Shown in pieces: positions 10,881 through 19,733 of a stretch of DNA of 64,000 bases. The notes beneath the pieces are model-generated. The model was not told where the DNA came from. It saw nothing but the letters and a program-made list of their open reading frames with translations, and did no database searches. Both the position numbers and the translations under genes were made by a program. This DNA comes from Diphasiastrum complanatum (lineage: Eukaryota; Streptophyta; Lycopodiopsida; Lycopodiales; Lycopodiaceae): positions 64,735,088 to 64,799,087 of the forward strand of contig CM055094.1 of the NCBI GenBank assembly GCA_029204225.1, given 5' to 3'. The number at the start of each line of letters is the position of its first letter. The stretch's first letter is position 1.

Positions 10881-13800
10881 CAGAACCAAGGGGTGGAGAG
10901 GAAGATCCAAGAAGAAGAAGAAAGGGAGCTCCTTGATTGTTTTGAGAGAGAGAGAGAGAAGAATATTACAAGAATTGCTATTTACTTTCTTCCCTCATTA
11001 TGCGAGCACCCAAGTAGTCCTACAAAGCTCATATTCCAAACTAACTTGCTCATTGTTGAAGAGAAAGCCCATTGTTCTAATGATGGTATTATCCTATTGG
11101 GCACTTGGCGTGCCTTGTATGTAAATCCAATGTAAATAGAATAAATAAATGTGGGGGCTCTAGCACCTTGCATATGTAAGTCCAACCCAATGAGCACCTA
11201 AGTTGAAAGTTAGAAATAAAAGGACTTAGGGCCATAGAATTAAGTTAAACTAGTCAGAGGCCTAAGTTAGAATCAAAAGTCAAGTTAGAATTAAAAAGCT
11301 AAGGTTGGCAAGGGGGTGAGAGGCATGAAACATGTGAGTCCCTCCCTTGCTAATTTGGTACCATAAAATTAAGTTGAAGGGCTTGGATTAGTATCATCTT
11401 GCAATCAGCCAATAGGAATAGAGGGGCAATGCCTTCCCAAGAATAGAGGCGCTCCCATTGTACTCCATTTCCATGTTCAATGAGGAGGAGGAGACTACCG
11501 ATTTGCGATTAGAGCATCTTTCCTTTCTTGCCTTCCATCTTCCTTGCTTTTGCTTACATAAATAGTGGTATAACTTGTGTTTGAAAAACGTTACGAAAGC
11601 ACAGGAAAAAAAAAAACTTATTTTTTTTTACAGCCATTGGAACTCGAGTAAGAGATGCAAAACCTAGAAGCAATAGTACTTTTCAGAAAAACCTTATTTT
11701 TTTTTTTTCACAACCATTGGATCCGAGTAGGAGATGCACAAGAAGCAATAGTAATTCTATTGTACGCAACACATCTATCCAAGTTAGTGACTTTCTGTCA
11801 TGCCTTCTCAGTGATACTGATACCTACAACTTACATGTTAAAAACCTAGAGTGTTGAGGAGGGAGTGCTAGCAAGAGAGGAAATCAAACCTCATGAGGAT
11901 CACGTTCCATCACTTTGAAGTTTGGAAATTAGATCTTCAATTACCAGTAATTGCTCGTTACATATGTGTTAAAGAACACAGCACCTTGTTTGATGTGCAC
12001 CAAGGTAATACTCGATAGAAGGCATCCCAACAAGACTTAAAGACCTATCAAAAAAATGTCTCAAGTGCATGTTATTCAACGCTTTGCGTAATCGAAATAT
12101 ATAATTAATTTAGTATTCCTAACACCTAAAATCCATCATTGTTTTTTGAACTTTCCAACCGTCTTATTTTTCTAAGACACCCAAAAAAGTTTACAAAAAA
12201 AAAATCTATACTTTCCAGAATTTTAGGTTGGTTCAGAATATATATATAATAATAATATCAGACATGAGGGTCCGGGCCGGACGCGGGGTCGGACGCGTCC
12301 ATATTTTTTTATTTTTTTTGGCCAAATAACTCTAAAAAAATCAAAAAAAAAAAATTAAAAAAAAAAGCGGACGCGTCTGGGGACCCGGACGCACCCCTAG
12401 CGCGTCGGCATCCGGACGCAGACACGGACGCGCGTTCGGACGCAGGGTCTGCTTCCTTAAATATATATATAGTATATTATGAAAGGCTTTATGAGAAACG
12501 CTTTTCGTTCTCCAGAAACTCGTTTCTGAGAAACTACGATACATATATATCATAGTTGCACAGAAACTCGTGTTTGGAGAACAACGTTTCTAGAAAAGCG
12601 TTTCTCATAAACTCATTTCTGGATTCAGAATCCCTGAAAACAAAAACAAATATTAAAAAATCAATAGGGATTGATAGAATCCAATAGGAATTGATGCACC
12701 CAAACTGGACCACATTGTACCCGACACATTCGACAACCAACATAAATGTATTGCCCTTAATTAATGCTTTAATTTGATACCCATATTGTCCACAAAAAAA
12801 TTTTAAAAATAATTCAAAAAACGTTTTTAAGAGACGTTGTCCCAAAGCAGAAACATGTTTTAGAAACGCGTTTCTGGATGCGTTTCTAGAAACACGCTGC
12901 AACTATGATACTATCGTAGTTCCAATGAATGGTGGATGGTTCACCACGATTCTTGGAACCATACGGTTCACAAAGTTTGGTTCCAAGAACCGTGGTAATT
13001 AAATAATTAATTAATTTTTTTTTTTTTTACTTCCATGAGTGCCAACAACAATGAAATGAGGGCCCAAACAGTGAGTGCCATGAGTGCTAAAAACAGTGAG
13101 TGCCATGAGTGCCAAAAACAGTGAAATGAGGGCCAAAACAGTGAGTGCCAAAAATCAGTGAATGCCAAAAACAGTGAGTGCCATGAGTGCCAAAAACAGT
13201 ATTGAAATGAGTGCCAAAAACTGTGAAATGAGGACCAAAAACAGTGAAATAAGGGCCAAAAATCCGTGCGAGGGGTTTTGGGGGAAAAGCGCATCCTGGG
13301 GCACGTCCCCGGACGCGGACGTGCCAGGGGCGCGTCCGGGGTGGAATTTTTTTTTTTTTCAAAAAAAAAAACTCAAGGCCCCTCCCTGCTAGCTCCCACA
13401 TGCCCAAAAATAATAAAAAATTATTTTCCTCCCCCGACCCCCCTCCCCCGGAATTAATTATCAGGGGTATTTGGCACAAATCCCCCAAGAAGACCTCTCT
13501 CGGTTCCATAAGCCTCCTGTACTTCACTATTCCACAGAACCTCGATCTTACGGTGTGTTAATGCTCTGTTTTGCATGATCTTGCTGGCACGAAATTGATT
13601 CCTCCGATGAATAATGTAAACCTTGGATCCGTACTTTGTTAAAAAAGTGGCTTCCTCCATGGCTGAATCTCCACCCCCAATCACAGCCAGGGGCTTGCCT
13701 CTGAAGATCGGAGCAGCCCCATCACAGACGGCACATGTAGATAAACCCTTGTTCCAAAACCCACCTATCTCCCCGTAACCTGGAAAGTTGGGCCTCTTTG

Positions 13801-16800
13801 CAACGGCACCAGTGGCCACAATCACAGTGTCTGCCTTTACCTGGTGAGTTGGCCACCAGCAGCAATGCCATTTGCCATCCATCCTTCAAAGAGCAGAGGC
13901 TGCAGCTCGGCTTTGGAAGCGTAGATTGCCGCAGTGTGATCAGCGGGTCCACAGCCCACTATGCAGACGGGAGTCTTGAGCTTATCCAAAGCAGCCAATG
14001 CATCCGTCTGCTGGCGTCCTGCATCCACCACATATCCAGAGGGCGAGCTGTGTCGGAGATGGTCATATTCCTCACAAAGCAGCGTCTATAGGCAATGGTG
14101 TAGCGGAGAGCAAGGCTCCTGAAGTAGGACATACATACGAAAGAAGCAAAATCCAGATCAATCAGAGAAAGCAACGCAATTCCTCGGCGCTGCAGCAGCT
14201 GCTCACGCTGGAGCTAACGATAACGATAGCGATGGCAGCGATGCTTGTTTGTAGGCGATCTCCCTCCCTTTCTTTTGTTAAGCCACTAAAAACATTTCAG
14301 AAAAAAAAATTGAGCGGGCAGCTGCCCAAGCATGACCGGGCAGCGTGAGCTGCCCAGAAACCACATTTCTTTTAGTATATAGAGATGAGACAGAAAAAGG
14401 TCCTTCGGTGTGCTTTTGATGGACCAGGTGGAATCGGTATTTTCAATTCTTATATCCTTAGCTTTCTACTAAGAGCTCTTAGCAAAAATGAAGACTTCTA
14501 CTACATTCATCCCATACAAGCAAGGCTACTGACCCACTAGTGTATGTTCTTTGGGCCTAGCATTAAGAAGTGATGAATGAAAGTTTGTAAGGCCAATCAA
14601 AGTGAAGCATGCCTTAGAAGTTAGTGCTTTTGGTTGAAGCTTTCAAAATGATGGTATGGAGTCTATGAACCACGATTTTTGTAAAGCAAGAATAAACAAC
14701 ATCTCAAATAACCAAATCAAATGGATAAGTTTGCTACACATTCATGGTTGAGGGAGTTTAAACTATCGTAGCCAAGATAATTTGTCAATTGAAGTGCTAT
14801 TTTTATAGTACTATATAGCTTCAAGACTCCCACCCCCAGGCAGCCCTTTCATAATGGTAAAGGGCTACATGTAGTCAACATTGCATGCATCTTAGAGAAT
14901 TTAAAATGCTTGAATCCATGCTAATAAACTAGTACATAGTAATATGGTACAAGTTTTTGTAAAACATGTAAACCAAGACCAAGCGAATCTTAAACAATTG
15001 AGATAATATCACGGAAAATAAAATAAGTAGCACACCTTCTTTTACAGCATCGTAAGAACCCATGAATGCTCCAAAAGTCACTCCTGCCTACATTGAATCG
15101 CGGCCTTAAAAGCATTAACCACTTGCTACCCCATGCATTAAAAAATGAGACAATGGAGAAAAAGCAGAAAAGCACAACCATTCACATATATGGTGAAAGA
15201 GGGAGAAGTCAGGTCTAACGTGAGAATGTAATATCCACAACAATTCTCAAGTAACAAACATATCAATGAAATGATATTTGAGTACTATGAAGGACCAACA
15301 CATGATAAGACCACCAATAGGAGTTCACAAAAAAAAAGAAATTCTTGACTTTACCAAATGACTGCAAGATTTTGTGATACTCCCCACTTCAAGTCTACTA
15401 CCAAGTACTGGCCACATGGCCATTTTTCACCTATGATTAGGAGGGAACCAACCCATCCTCCAAGTGCACATATTGTTTCATATACCTTGATGCATGAAGA
15501 ATCTATTCTTGAAGTCACTATTCTTAAAATCAACTGTTTATTTAAATAATCGAACTTCAATCTAATGTCAAATCATTTTTTGAACCAAGCCTTGCTTCCC
15601 ATGAATATTTAAACAAACAAATTGTTATTTTTGGATGTTGATAGTGAAATTGTTAAGAATACGATTCATTGAAAATTTATCCAAAAACTTTGAGAGAGGT
15701 CATTTGAAGTTTAAAGTACTTAAAATAGTAAGCCAAGTAAGATCGGAGAATCATGGCAACTCGATGAATAATAATTCCTTGGAGAATTTTACCAATAGTC
15801 ATTTCACACCATTCTTTCTTCTTTAACTAATATTTTCAAACTAAATGCCAATCTTTTCATTATGCATCAAATTCAAATATCCACTTAGCACCATGTAAAA
15901 CCTAACAATGATCTCTTGACTACTACCATGGGCTTGAATACGTTTTCAACTATCTTTTACCTTTTATAGCATAATATAATTATGACCGCAATGCATGTAC
16001 TACTAGCAACAAGTTTGAGCCAAGATGATGTCAAAGCAAATACAAAAAGTGTTTATGTATAAGCCCTACACATAGCTAACCTTCTTGCTATCATATAATC
16101 GTTTGAAATTTGGAGCTTTTAAATTGCAAATCACTACCTGGTTTTCCGCTTTGTAAATGTGAATGTGATTGTGGTTTTACTCACTACTACATAAAGTCAA
16201 GAAATTTTCTAGTGATAATGGATTGTAAAGTGATGAACAGGTAGGTCAAATTTTGATTTTCATGATTCAATATGATCAATAGATGTGCAAAAAAATTCTC
16301 AAACTTGAAAGCATGAGATTGGAGGTAAGAATCAAGAAATCTCCTAACTCAAAATCGATCCCAATCAGCATTTAATACGAAGATTAGATGTTGTTGAGAT
16401 GGCACCTTTAGTCCAAGGTAAGCTGCATGTTGTGATTGGATGATGGGTTAGATACCATTGAACATTTGCGGTTCCATCAAGCAAAACAAAGGCCAGAAGG
16501 GAACCCCTAGGGTCCAAGATTTGGACCAAGTCTCACTCTTGAGGAGCCTCTATTGGCACAAAAGTTACTTTGTATTGAGATTGGCAAAGCGATTGAATTT
16601 CTTTTTACTTTGGTAGAGGAGTTGAATGTTGGTTTATTTGGAAAAAGCTCCTTGAATTGGAATTGCTGGTTTTCGGTTTGTTAGTGAAGGGCTTCTCCAT
16701 TGTTGTGAGATGATGTTTCCCATTTTATTATATTGCCATTAAATATGCTGTTTTTTGGGCTTAAAACAGGAAACATAACTTGCAACTTCTTGCTTTAATA

Positions 16801-18028
16801 TTGTAAACCGTTCAATAACAGTATTAATGTAACATATACTGTTATGTTTCAGTATTGAATCCTAGAGAAGGCATAGTTTTTCAGTTTTAAAACCAGGTTT
16901 TATGCACGTTCGGTAGATGCAAAACTCTGAAGTGGGTGTTTTTGAATCCTTAAGAAACCAAACAAAGTCTCAAAACTCGTTAGCTGCAAATCATAGGATT
17001 CTAGCAATACTTACTACTAGTTTCTATCCTTTTATTAAAAGGGGTTAGTGGATTCATCAAAGCGTAAACCTGCTAAAACATGTTATAAGACAAATGGTTG
17101 GTTCTATGGTAACACAAAACTACTTCCTTTTATGCTAAGGTTTCCACTATTCTGGTTCAAGAAGATGTTTAAGCCAACCAAGCCAACTCTGTAAGGCATG
17201 TAAGGGAATCCCTTAGATCCAAAAAAATTCGGCAAGGGATTTCAATAGTGGTTGTTTATGTTGATGATCTCATCATCATAAGGAGTAATAATGACCTTAT
17301 AATCAGCTCAAAAAACGTTTGAAGGGTGATTTTGAGATGACTGACCTCATTTACTCCAATATTTTCTTGGCATAAAAGTTTAGCTCACCTTTTCAAAATT
17401 GGCCTCCTCAGAAATGGAAGAGTCAGCGGCTCAGGTGGTTCAATATTAGATTCTCTGGAAAGAATCAGCTTATTTTTTCAAGCCAAATTTTTACCAAAAG
17501 AATTTGAAGAAAATCTAGACAATAGTGATTTGTGTTGTATTTCACATTATTCAGTTCTTATAATACTTTTGTTATAAATAATGGTCACTAAAATGCCCAC
17601 TGGCAAATGCCAACTCCTGATTGCACGCAATAATCAATTACGCAAAGCTCAAACGGCTGTTTTTATAGATGAAAAGCAGTAAACTAGGGAAGAAACACCC
17701 TACTTGACACTAATCAGGCCTGTCAGGGAAAAGGCCCTATTCTTTCACGGCTGACATGGGTCCTACCCTTTCGAAAACTTCAGAAAAGCAACAAAATATA
17801 TAGTGCTTCAAATTATTGTGAAAGCTCAGCTAAGCAGACTCTTCCTCTTGATTACTGCTTCCAATGAGCACAGATAGTGTTTAGTATTTGAATGCATTTC
17901 CATTGATGATTAGAGGCATTTTGACGTGGGTTTTAGGGACGTACCATGCCCATGCGCACGAACGCATCCACAGCTCGCGACACACAGGGCGGGCCAGCAT
18001 CGTAAACTGGGAGTCGTGCAGCAGGCAT
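3127..18028 (-). CDS. OEP16-4-like / Tim17-Tim22-Tim23 family protein, six exons
   Basis: Six minus-strand exons join in frame across GT-AG introns to give 142 codons: 18028-17945, 15087-15036, 9314-9283, 9014-8981, 4893-4826 and 3285-3127 (stop at 3127). Splice phases agree at every junction (0, 1, 0, 1, 0). The product has the hydrophobic, glycine-spaced helices of the Tim17/Tim22/Tim23/OEP16 family, and the segment with RRKRDWVNA followed by [10 protein letters not shown] resembles OEP16-4 closely in order and length. Family members are four-helix membrane proteins; OEP16 forms a solute channel in the plastid outer envelope, and others sit in mitochondrial translocases. The start is the first ATG before the first donor, preceded by a purine-rich leader. 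Introns of 2857, 5721, 268, 4087 and 1540 bp carry transposons. Being OEP16-4 rather than a sister protein is inference. Confidence 0.85.
4826..4893 (-). CDS. exon 5 of the OEP16-like gene
   Basis: Codes [20 protein letters not shown] followed by Asp-Trp, the helix and charged loop most typical of the OEP16/Tim17 family. Acceptor GTTACAG and donor GTAAGA. It ends in phase 0. Confidence 0.85.
5408..6035. mobile_element. non-autonomous hAT-like element E1 (628 bp)
   Basis: The ends are CAGAGTTGCA and TGCAACTCTG, perfect 10-bp inverted repeats, flanked by an exact 8-bp target duplication ATTCAGTC at 5400-5407 and 6036-6043; eight bases is the hAT signature. Just inside the ends, both arms are clusters of short palindromes (GATCCG/CGGATC, and GTTCCAGATC on the right). 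Inside these lie T-rich blocks and, on the right, the block TCTGATACCCATATTG that recurs in E2 and E3. There is no transposase ORF, so it would need a transposase in trans. It sits in intron 4 of the OEP16-like gene. Confidence 0.85.
6763..7566. mobile_element. non-autonomous hAT-like element E2 (804 bp)
   Basis: The ends are CATAGTTGCA and TGCAACTATG, with an exact 8-bp target duplication ATCGGGAT at 6755-6762 and 7567-7574. Both arms are arrays of GATTCG/CGAATC words (such as AGAATCGCGATTCG), unlike the words of E1. Internally it shares with E1, in inverted orientation, the CAATATGGGTATCAGA block at the left and a T-rich ATGGCTAAATTTTTT block at the right. No long ORF. A GC-rich palindromic island lies inside at 7047-7175. 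Confidence 0.85.
7047..7175. repeat. GC-rich palindromic island inside E2
   Basis: About 130 bases of alternating C and G runs (CCCCCCGCCAGGGGGGG, CCGGCCCCCCCTGG and similar) with several overlapping inverted repeats, in otherwise AT-rich DNA. The minus-strand ORF across it (glycine, arginine and proline-rich) is a composition effect. It may be a small insertion within E2. Confidence 0.55.
8019..8087. repeat. palindrome-word arm (second GTACGTTCC copy)
   Basis: It matches the arm at 2431-2510: GTTCCG, CCCAGTACG, GGAACGTACTGTACG, then GGTCAGAAC and GGGTTTCTAAG. It is preceded by a poly-A tract, as at 2431. It is the candidate right end of the outer element that encloses E2. Confidence 0.55.
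8981..9014 (-). CDS. exon 4 of the OEP16-like gene (34-nt microexon)
   Basis: Codes [11 protein letters not shown] plus the first base of a Gly codon. The intron before it is the shortest, 268 bp. Acceptor AAACAG and donor GTATGT match plant consensus. Confidence 0.8.
9283..9314 (-). CDS. exon 3 of the OEP16-like gene (32-nt microexon)
   Basis: Only 32 bases, coding [10 protein letters not shown] after completing the split Gly codon. Acceptor CTGCAG and donor GTAAGA are near-consensus, which such a small exon needs. Confidence 0.8.
9684..10628 (-). pseudogene. retrotransposon ORF1-like protein, decayed
   Basis: One minus-strand reading frame of about 314 codons with one in-frame TAG (10077-10079). 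The N-terminus is basic, then a serine run (residues ~28-42) and a proline-rich part, then a heptad-like coiled coil (residues ~125-180). After the stop comes a region whose pattern ([17 protein letters not shown], then in a shifted frame [18 protein letters not shown]) resembles the RRM-like part of LINE ORF1 proteins. No reverse transcriptase is next to it. It sits in intron 2 of the OEP16-like gene, on the same strand. A LINE ORF1 relic is my best reading, held with low certainty; a low-complexity host gene fragment is the alternative. Confidence 0.4.
10640..10876. repeat. short tandem repeats and a (GA)n microsatellite
   Basis: Two near-copies of a GGGCATCACACCCGC segment, two copies of GCTAGACCATCGCGAGAGAG (10770 and 10803), then about 30 GA repeats at 10816-10876. 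The Arg-Glu repeat ORF across it is an artefact. On the minus strand it lies just upstream of the ORF1-like frame, so it may be that element's leader. Confidence 0.7.
10877..12265. other. intron 2 DNA without a recognisable gene
   Basis: AT-rich sequence with two near-identical ~60-bp blocks at 11618-11677 and 11678-11736, each with a poly-T tract followed by CAGCCATTGG or CAACCATTGG. No coding sequence, RNA gene or clear element ends were found. Confidence 0.3.
12266..12450. mobile_element. short element with GGACGCG-word arms (E5)
   Basis: The left arm 12266-12300 and right arm 12367-12450 are clusters of GGACGCG/CGCGTCC words separated by a 66-bp A/T spacer. Both arms share one word, as in E1, E2 and E3, but the ends are not the CATAGTTGCA type and no exact target duplication is seen. 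A further cluster of the same word is at 13289-13343. Confidence 0.5.
12478..12536. repeat. GTTTCT/AGAAAC word cluster beside E3
   Basis: It carries the same palindromic words as the arms of E3 (GAGAAACG, CAGAAACTCGTTTCTGAG) but lies outside the left end of E3. It may be the arm of a second, truncated copy. Confidence 0.5.
12551..12907. mobile_element. non-autonomous hAT-like element E3 (357 bp)
   Basis: The ends are CATAGTTGCA and TGCAACTATG, identical to E2. Both arms are arrays of GTTTCTAGAAAC-type words, different from E1 and E2. The right side holds TTGATACCCATATTG followed by an A-rich tract, the core block shared with E1 and E2. The flanking 8-mers (ATATATAT and ATACTATC) agree at six positions, so the target duplication is imperfect or eroded. 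Confidence 0.75.
12912..13000. repeat. GGTTCC/GGAACC word cluster
   Basis: It starts CGTAGTTCC directly after E3 and contains repeated GGTTCC, TTGGAACC and CCAAGAACC words, then a poly-T run. It looks like a single arm of another member of the same element class. Confidence 0.45.
13028..13262. repeat. minisatellite with GTGCCAAAAACAGTGA-type units
   Basis: About ten irregular copies built from GAGTGCCATGAGTGCC, AAAAACAGTG and AAATGAGGGCC segments. ORFs on both strands (Phe-Trp-His-Ser repeats on the minus strand) come from this periodicity and are not genes. Confidence 0.8.
13289..13343. repeat. second GGACGCG-word cluster
   Basis: GC-rich cluster of CACGTCCCCGGACGCGGACGTG and GGCGCGTCC words followed by a T/A spacer, resembling one arm of the element at 12266-12450. 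Confidence 0.5.
13470..14110 (-). pseudogene. NADPH-dependent thioredoxin reductase fragment (NTRA/NTRB type)
   Basis: The minus strand first reads the N-terminal FAD-binding motif ([19 protein letters not shown], then LLFEGWMAN and GGQL). After a frame change it jumps to [15 protein letters not shown], the redox-active CAVC motif ([13 protein letters not shown]), the NADPH-binding GGGDSAMEE motif and [18 protein letters not shown], ending at ERGLLGG. Intact plant enzymes are over 320 residues; here about 60 codons between GGQL and the ATGAVAKR stretch are missing, and roughly the last 150. The intact enzyme reduces thioredoxin with NADPH in cytosol and mitochondria. This copy cannot make it. 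It lies in intron 2 of the OEP16-like gene. Its lack of readable introns would fit a retrocopy or a fragment captured by a transposon. Confidence 0.88.
14311..14357. repeat. GGGCAGCTGCCC-word cluster
   Basis: Contains GGGCAGCTGCCC and CGGGCAGCGTGAGCTGCCC after an A-rich tract, immediately upstream of the thioredoxin-reductase fragment on its strand. It resembles a single palindrome-word arm. Confidence 0.45.
14360..17220. other. intron 1 and intron 2 DNA around exon 2
   Basis: Apart from exon 2 (15036-15087) no coding sequence, RNA gene or element ends were recognised. The short ORFs at 15351-15560 and 15635-15826 have no domain. Confidence 0.3.
15036..15087 (-). CDS. exon 2 of the OEP16-like gene
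   Basis: Codes [17 protein letters not shown] plus the first base of a Gly codon, the first glycine-spaced helix of the fold. Acceptor TGTAG and donor GTGTGC flank it. The split Gly codon is completed exactly by exon 3. Confidence 0.85.
17225..17375 (+). pseudogene. copia reverse transcriptase fragment
   Basis: Reads [16 protein letters not shown], the catalytic YVDD box of Ty1/copia reverse transcriptase. After a frame change come the residues that usually follow it (GDFEMTDL, then FLGIKV). No other part of the element is present; it is an isolated relic in intron 1 of the OEP16-like gene. Confidence 0.7.
17945..18028 (-). CDS. exon 1 of the OEP16-like gene (28 codons)
   Basis: Starts [12 protein letters not shown] and ends with an ATG codon directly before the donor GTACGT. 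The ~80 bases upstream on the minus strand are a purine-rich (GA/AAG) tract typical of a plant 5' leader. No certain TATA box was identified. Confidence 0.75.
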
Positions 18029-18418
18029 AGCAAGCAGATGCTCCTTTGAATCCTTTCTCTTCTCTTCTTCTCTTTTAGTTTTCCTTCTTTCCCTACCTAT
18101 ATGTCTAATGCTTTGCTCTTACTAACACCTTCAAGGGTGGTTTAGGCTTGGTGTGGTGGCATGTATTAAGATTTTTAATACCGTAATGGGATACCTCTTG
18201 CATATTATGCCCATTTTCAAATAATTTATAAAGCAGAAAATGCATGCGTTTTTTTCAAAGACAGATTTTGCTTCTTTTTTTTTTTGTCTGTCTGTGCCCG
18301 TCCGTACGGATTTCGTACAGCTGCCACGTGGCACATTTGTGTTGGTCAGTCAAAGTCAAACCTGTCTATTATGCTGCGTAATGTGCTTCTGAAAAAATTT
18401 TAAATATCCATTACGCAA

Positions 18419-18552
18419 TGGAAGGAGCCGAGCAAAGGCCATTCTGCCCGGTTCGGCTTTCCAAAAAAATTTAGGCTCGGCCCCTCCGGGCCTCGCCCAA
18501 ATTTTTTTGGAAATCCTTACCGGGCAAAATGGCTTCTGCCCAGCTCCTTCCA
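18419..18552. repeat. GC-rich foldback (about 134 bp)
   Basis: An almost complete inverted repeat: TGGAAGGAGC at the left pairs with GCTCCTTCCA at the right, then CATTCTGCCCGG with CCGGGCAAAATG, then TTTCCAAAAAAATTT with AAATTTTTTTGGAAA, around a GGCCCCTCCGGGCC loop. It lies just upstream of exon 1 of the OEP16-like gene and would form a long hairpin if transcribed. Confidence 0.75.
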
Positions 18553-18580
18553 TAATACATTATGCTTTTTTAAAAGAATT

Positions 18581-19075
18581 GATACCAAGTTGGGTATAAA
18601 GATAACCAGGTTTACAAATTGGTGGCTGGTATCAACTTGCGTGAGTATTGCAAGGGTGATACCAGCCGAGTATAAACCTAGGCATACGTATATAATTTCT
18701 TTTTAAAATTAGACTTTCTATCAAGGATAATATGCATTTAATGAAAAGCATGACCTTTCTAAATGTAATATGCCTGTGATTTTAAAGGCCAATACTTTGT
18801 TGGTGCTCACCAATGTCTTTGGGAGACCATGCATAAAATTTATCACACGAGTAAATTTCGGAAACCAATTAAGAATGGTTATTATATTCATACCATGTTA
18901 AAATCAAACTTTTTGCCGCTAATCCGGGTATCGATATGTGCATTGATGGGCTAAAACTAGCCCGAGTTGGGTATCGACCCTAGTATTACAAAATCATATA
19001 CCGATCGGGTATGTTCTATGATACCAATGTTAATACCATTGTTGATACCACCCTGGCACCTATATACCCGCCGAA
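18581..19075. mobile_element. possible element with GGTATC/GATACC-word arms
   Basis: Two arms (18581-18690 and 18926-19075) are rich in GATACC/GGTATC words and share an AGTTGGGTAT segment; an AT-rich middle of about 240 bp separates them. The architecture matches E1-E3, but no terminal repeats or target duplication could be fixed. Confidence 0.4.
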
Positions 19076-19080
19076 CATTG

Positions 19081-19185
19081 GTGGCAACATGCATGCTAAC
19101 ATGTCTACTGATCATTGGTCTAGAAGACCCAAAAGTGGGAACGTGCATGCTAACATGTCCACTAATCAATGGCCATCCAAAAGAC
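19081..19185. repeat. two direct copies of a GCATGCTAACATGTC segment
   Basis: GCATGCTAACATGTCYACT followed by a diverged ATCATTGG or ATCAATGG occurs twice about 57 bp apart. The ORFs here only reflect the repeat. Confidence 0.5.
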
Positions 19186-19189
19186 GTGG

Positions 19190-19733
19190 GGTTTTAAGAG
19201 GCCCTTTGTTTTTTACACTACATTGAGGATACCCCCTACTTAGGGTGGTTTCACATGGAAGAGTCCAGGGCCATTTCAAAATTTGCACGTACCTCCCAAT
19301 TTGAAAGCCCATATCATTCCATGCCATTCCATGTCAAAGGCCTTTATATTTGGAGGGCAAAGCATTTATTGTGTAAATTCAAATCAGATAGGGAATCTAT
19401 GGTTTCTATTGAAGGGGAGAGCCATCACTTATCCGCCCAATACTTCAAGAGGCCCAAGGTACTCCCTTGGTAAGTTGAGTTATCCCAGGTTGGCACATTT
19501 CAATGCCACCTAGGTTGCCACCTAGAGGTAACTCTAACCCCTTGTGAAATGGGAGGAAGGCCTCTTGGAGTGGCTCCACCAATCGAAGTGAAGGATTTGG
19601 GTCTTTTGGACTTACACCCCACTCCATCCACACTTATACTCTTTTCTACTTACTAGAAATTGACTTCTGAATCCTCTTGGAGAGTGGTATAAGTTTGAAA
19701 TCCTTGACTTTTACTTGGTATTAAGCTTGTGAT
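19190..19733. other. no feature seen
   Basis: Ordinary composition, short overlapping ORFs without domains, no repeats or RNA genes recognised. Confidence 0.3.

Noticed and set aside
10801-11124. ORF of Arg-Glu repeats
   Set aside because: Produced by a (GA)n microsatellite; no coding signal beyond it.
12258-12458. Target duplication around the GGACGCG element
   Set aside because: No matching flanks were found.
12543-12915. Exact 8-bp target duplication for E3
   Set aside because: The flanking 8-mers match at only six of eight positions; reported as imperfect.
13021-13262. Regularly repeated short units considered as a CRISPR array
   Set aside because: Units are irregular, with no unique spacers, and the DNA is clearly plant nuclear.
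13007-13527. Minus-strand ORFs with Phe-Trp-His-Ser repeats
   Set aside because: They arise from the minisatellite at 13028-13262 and the adjacent GC-rich arm.
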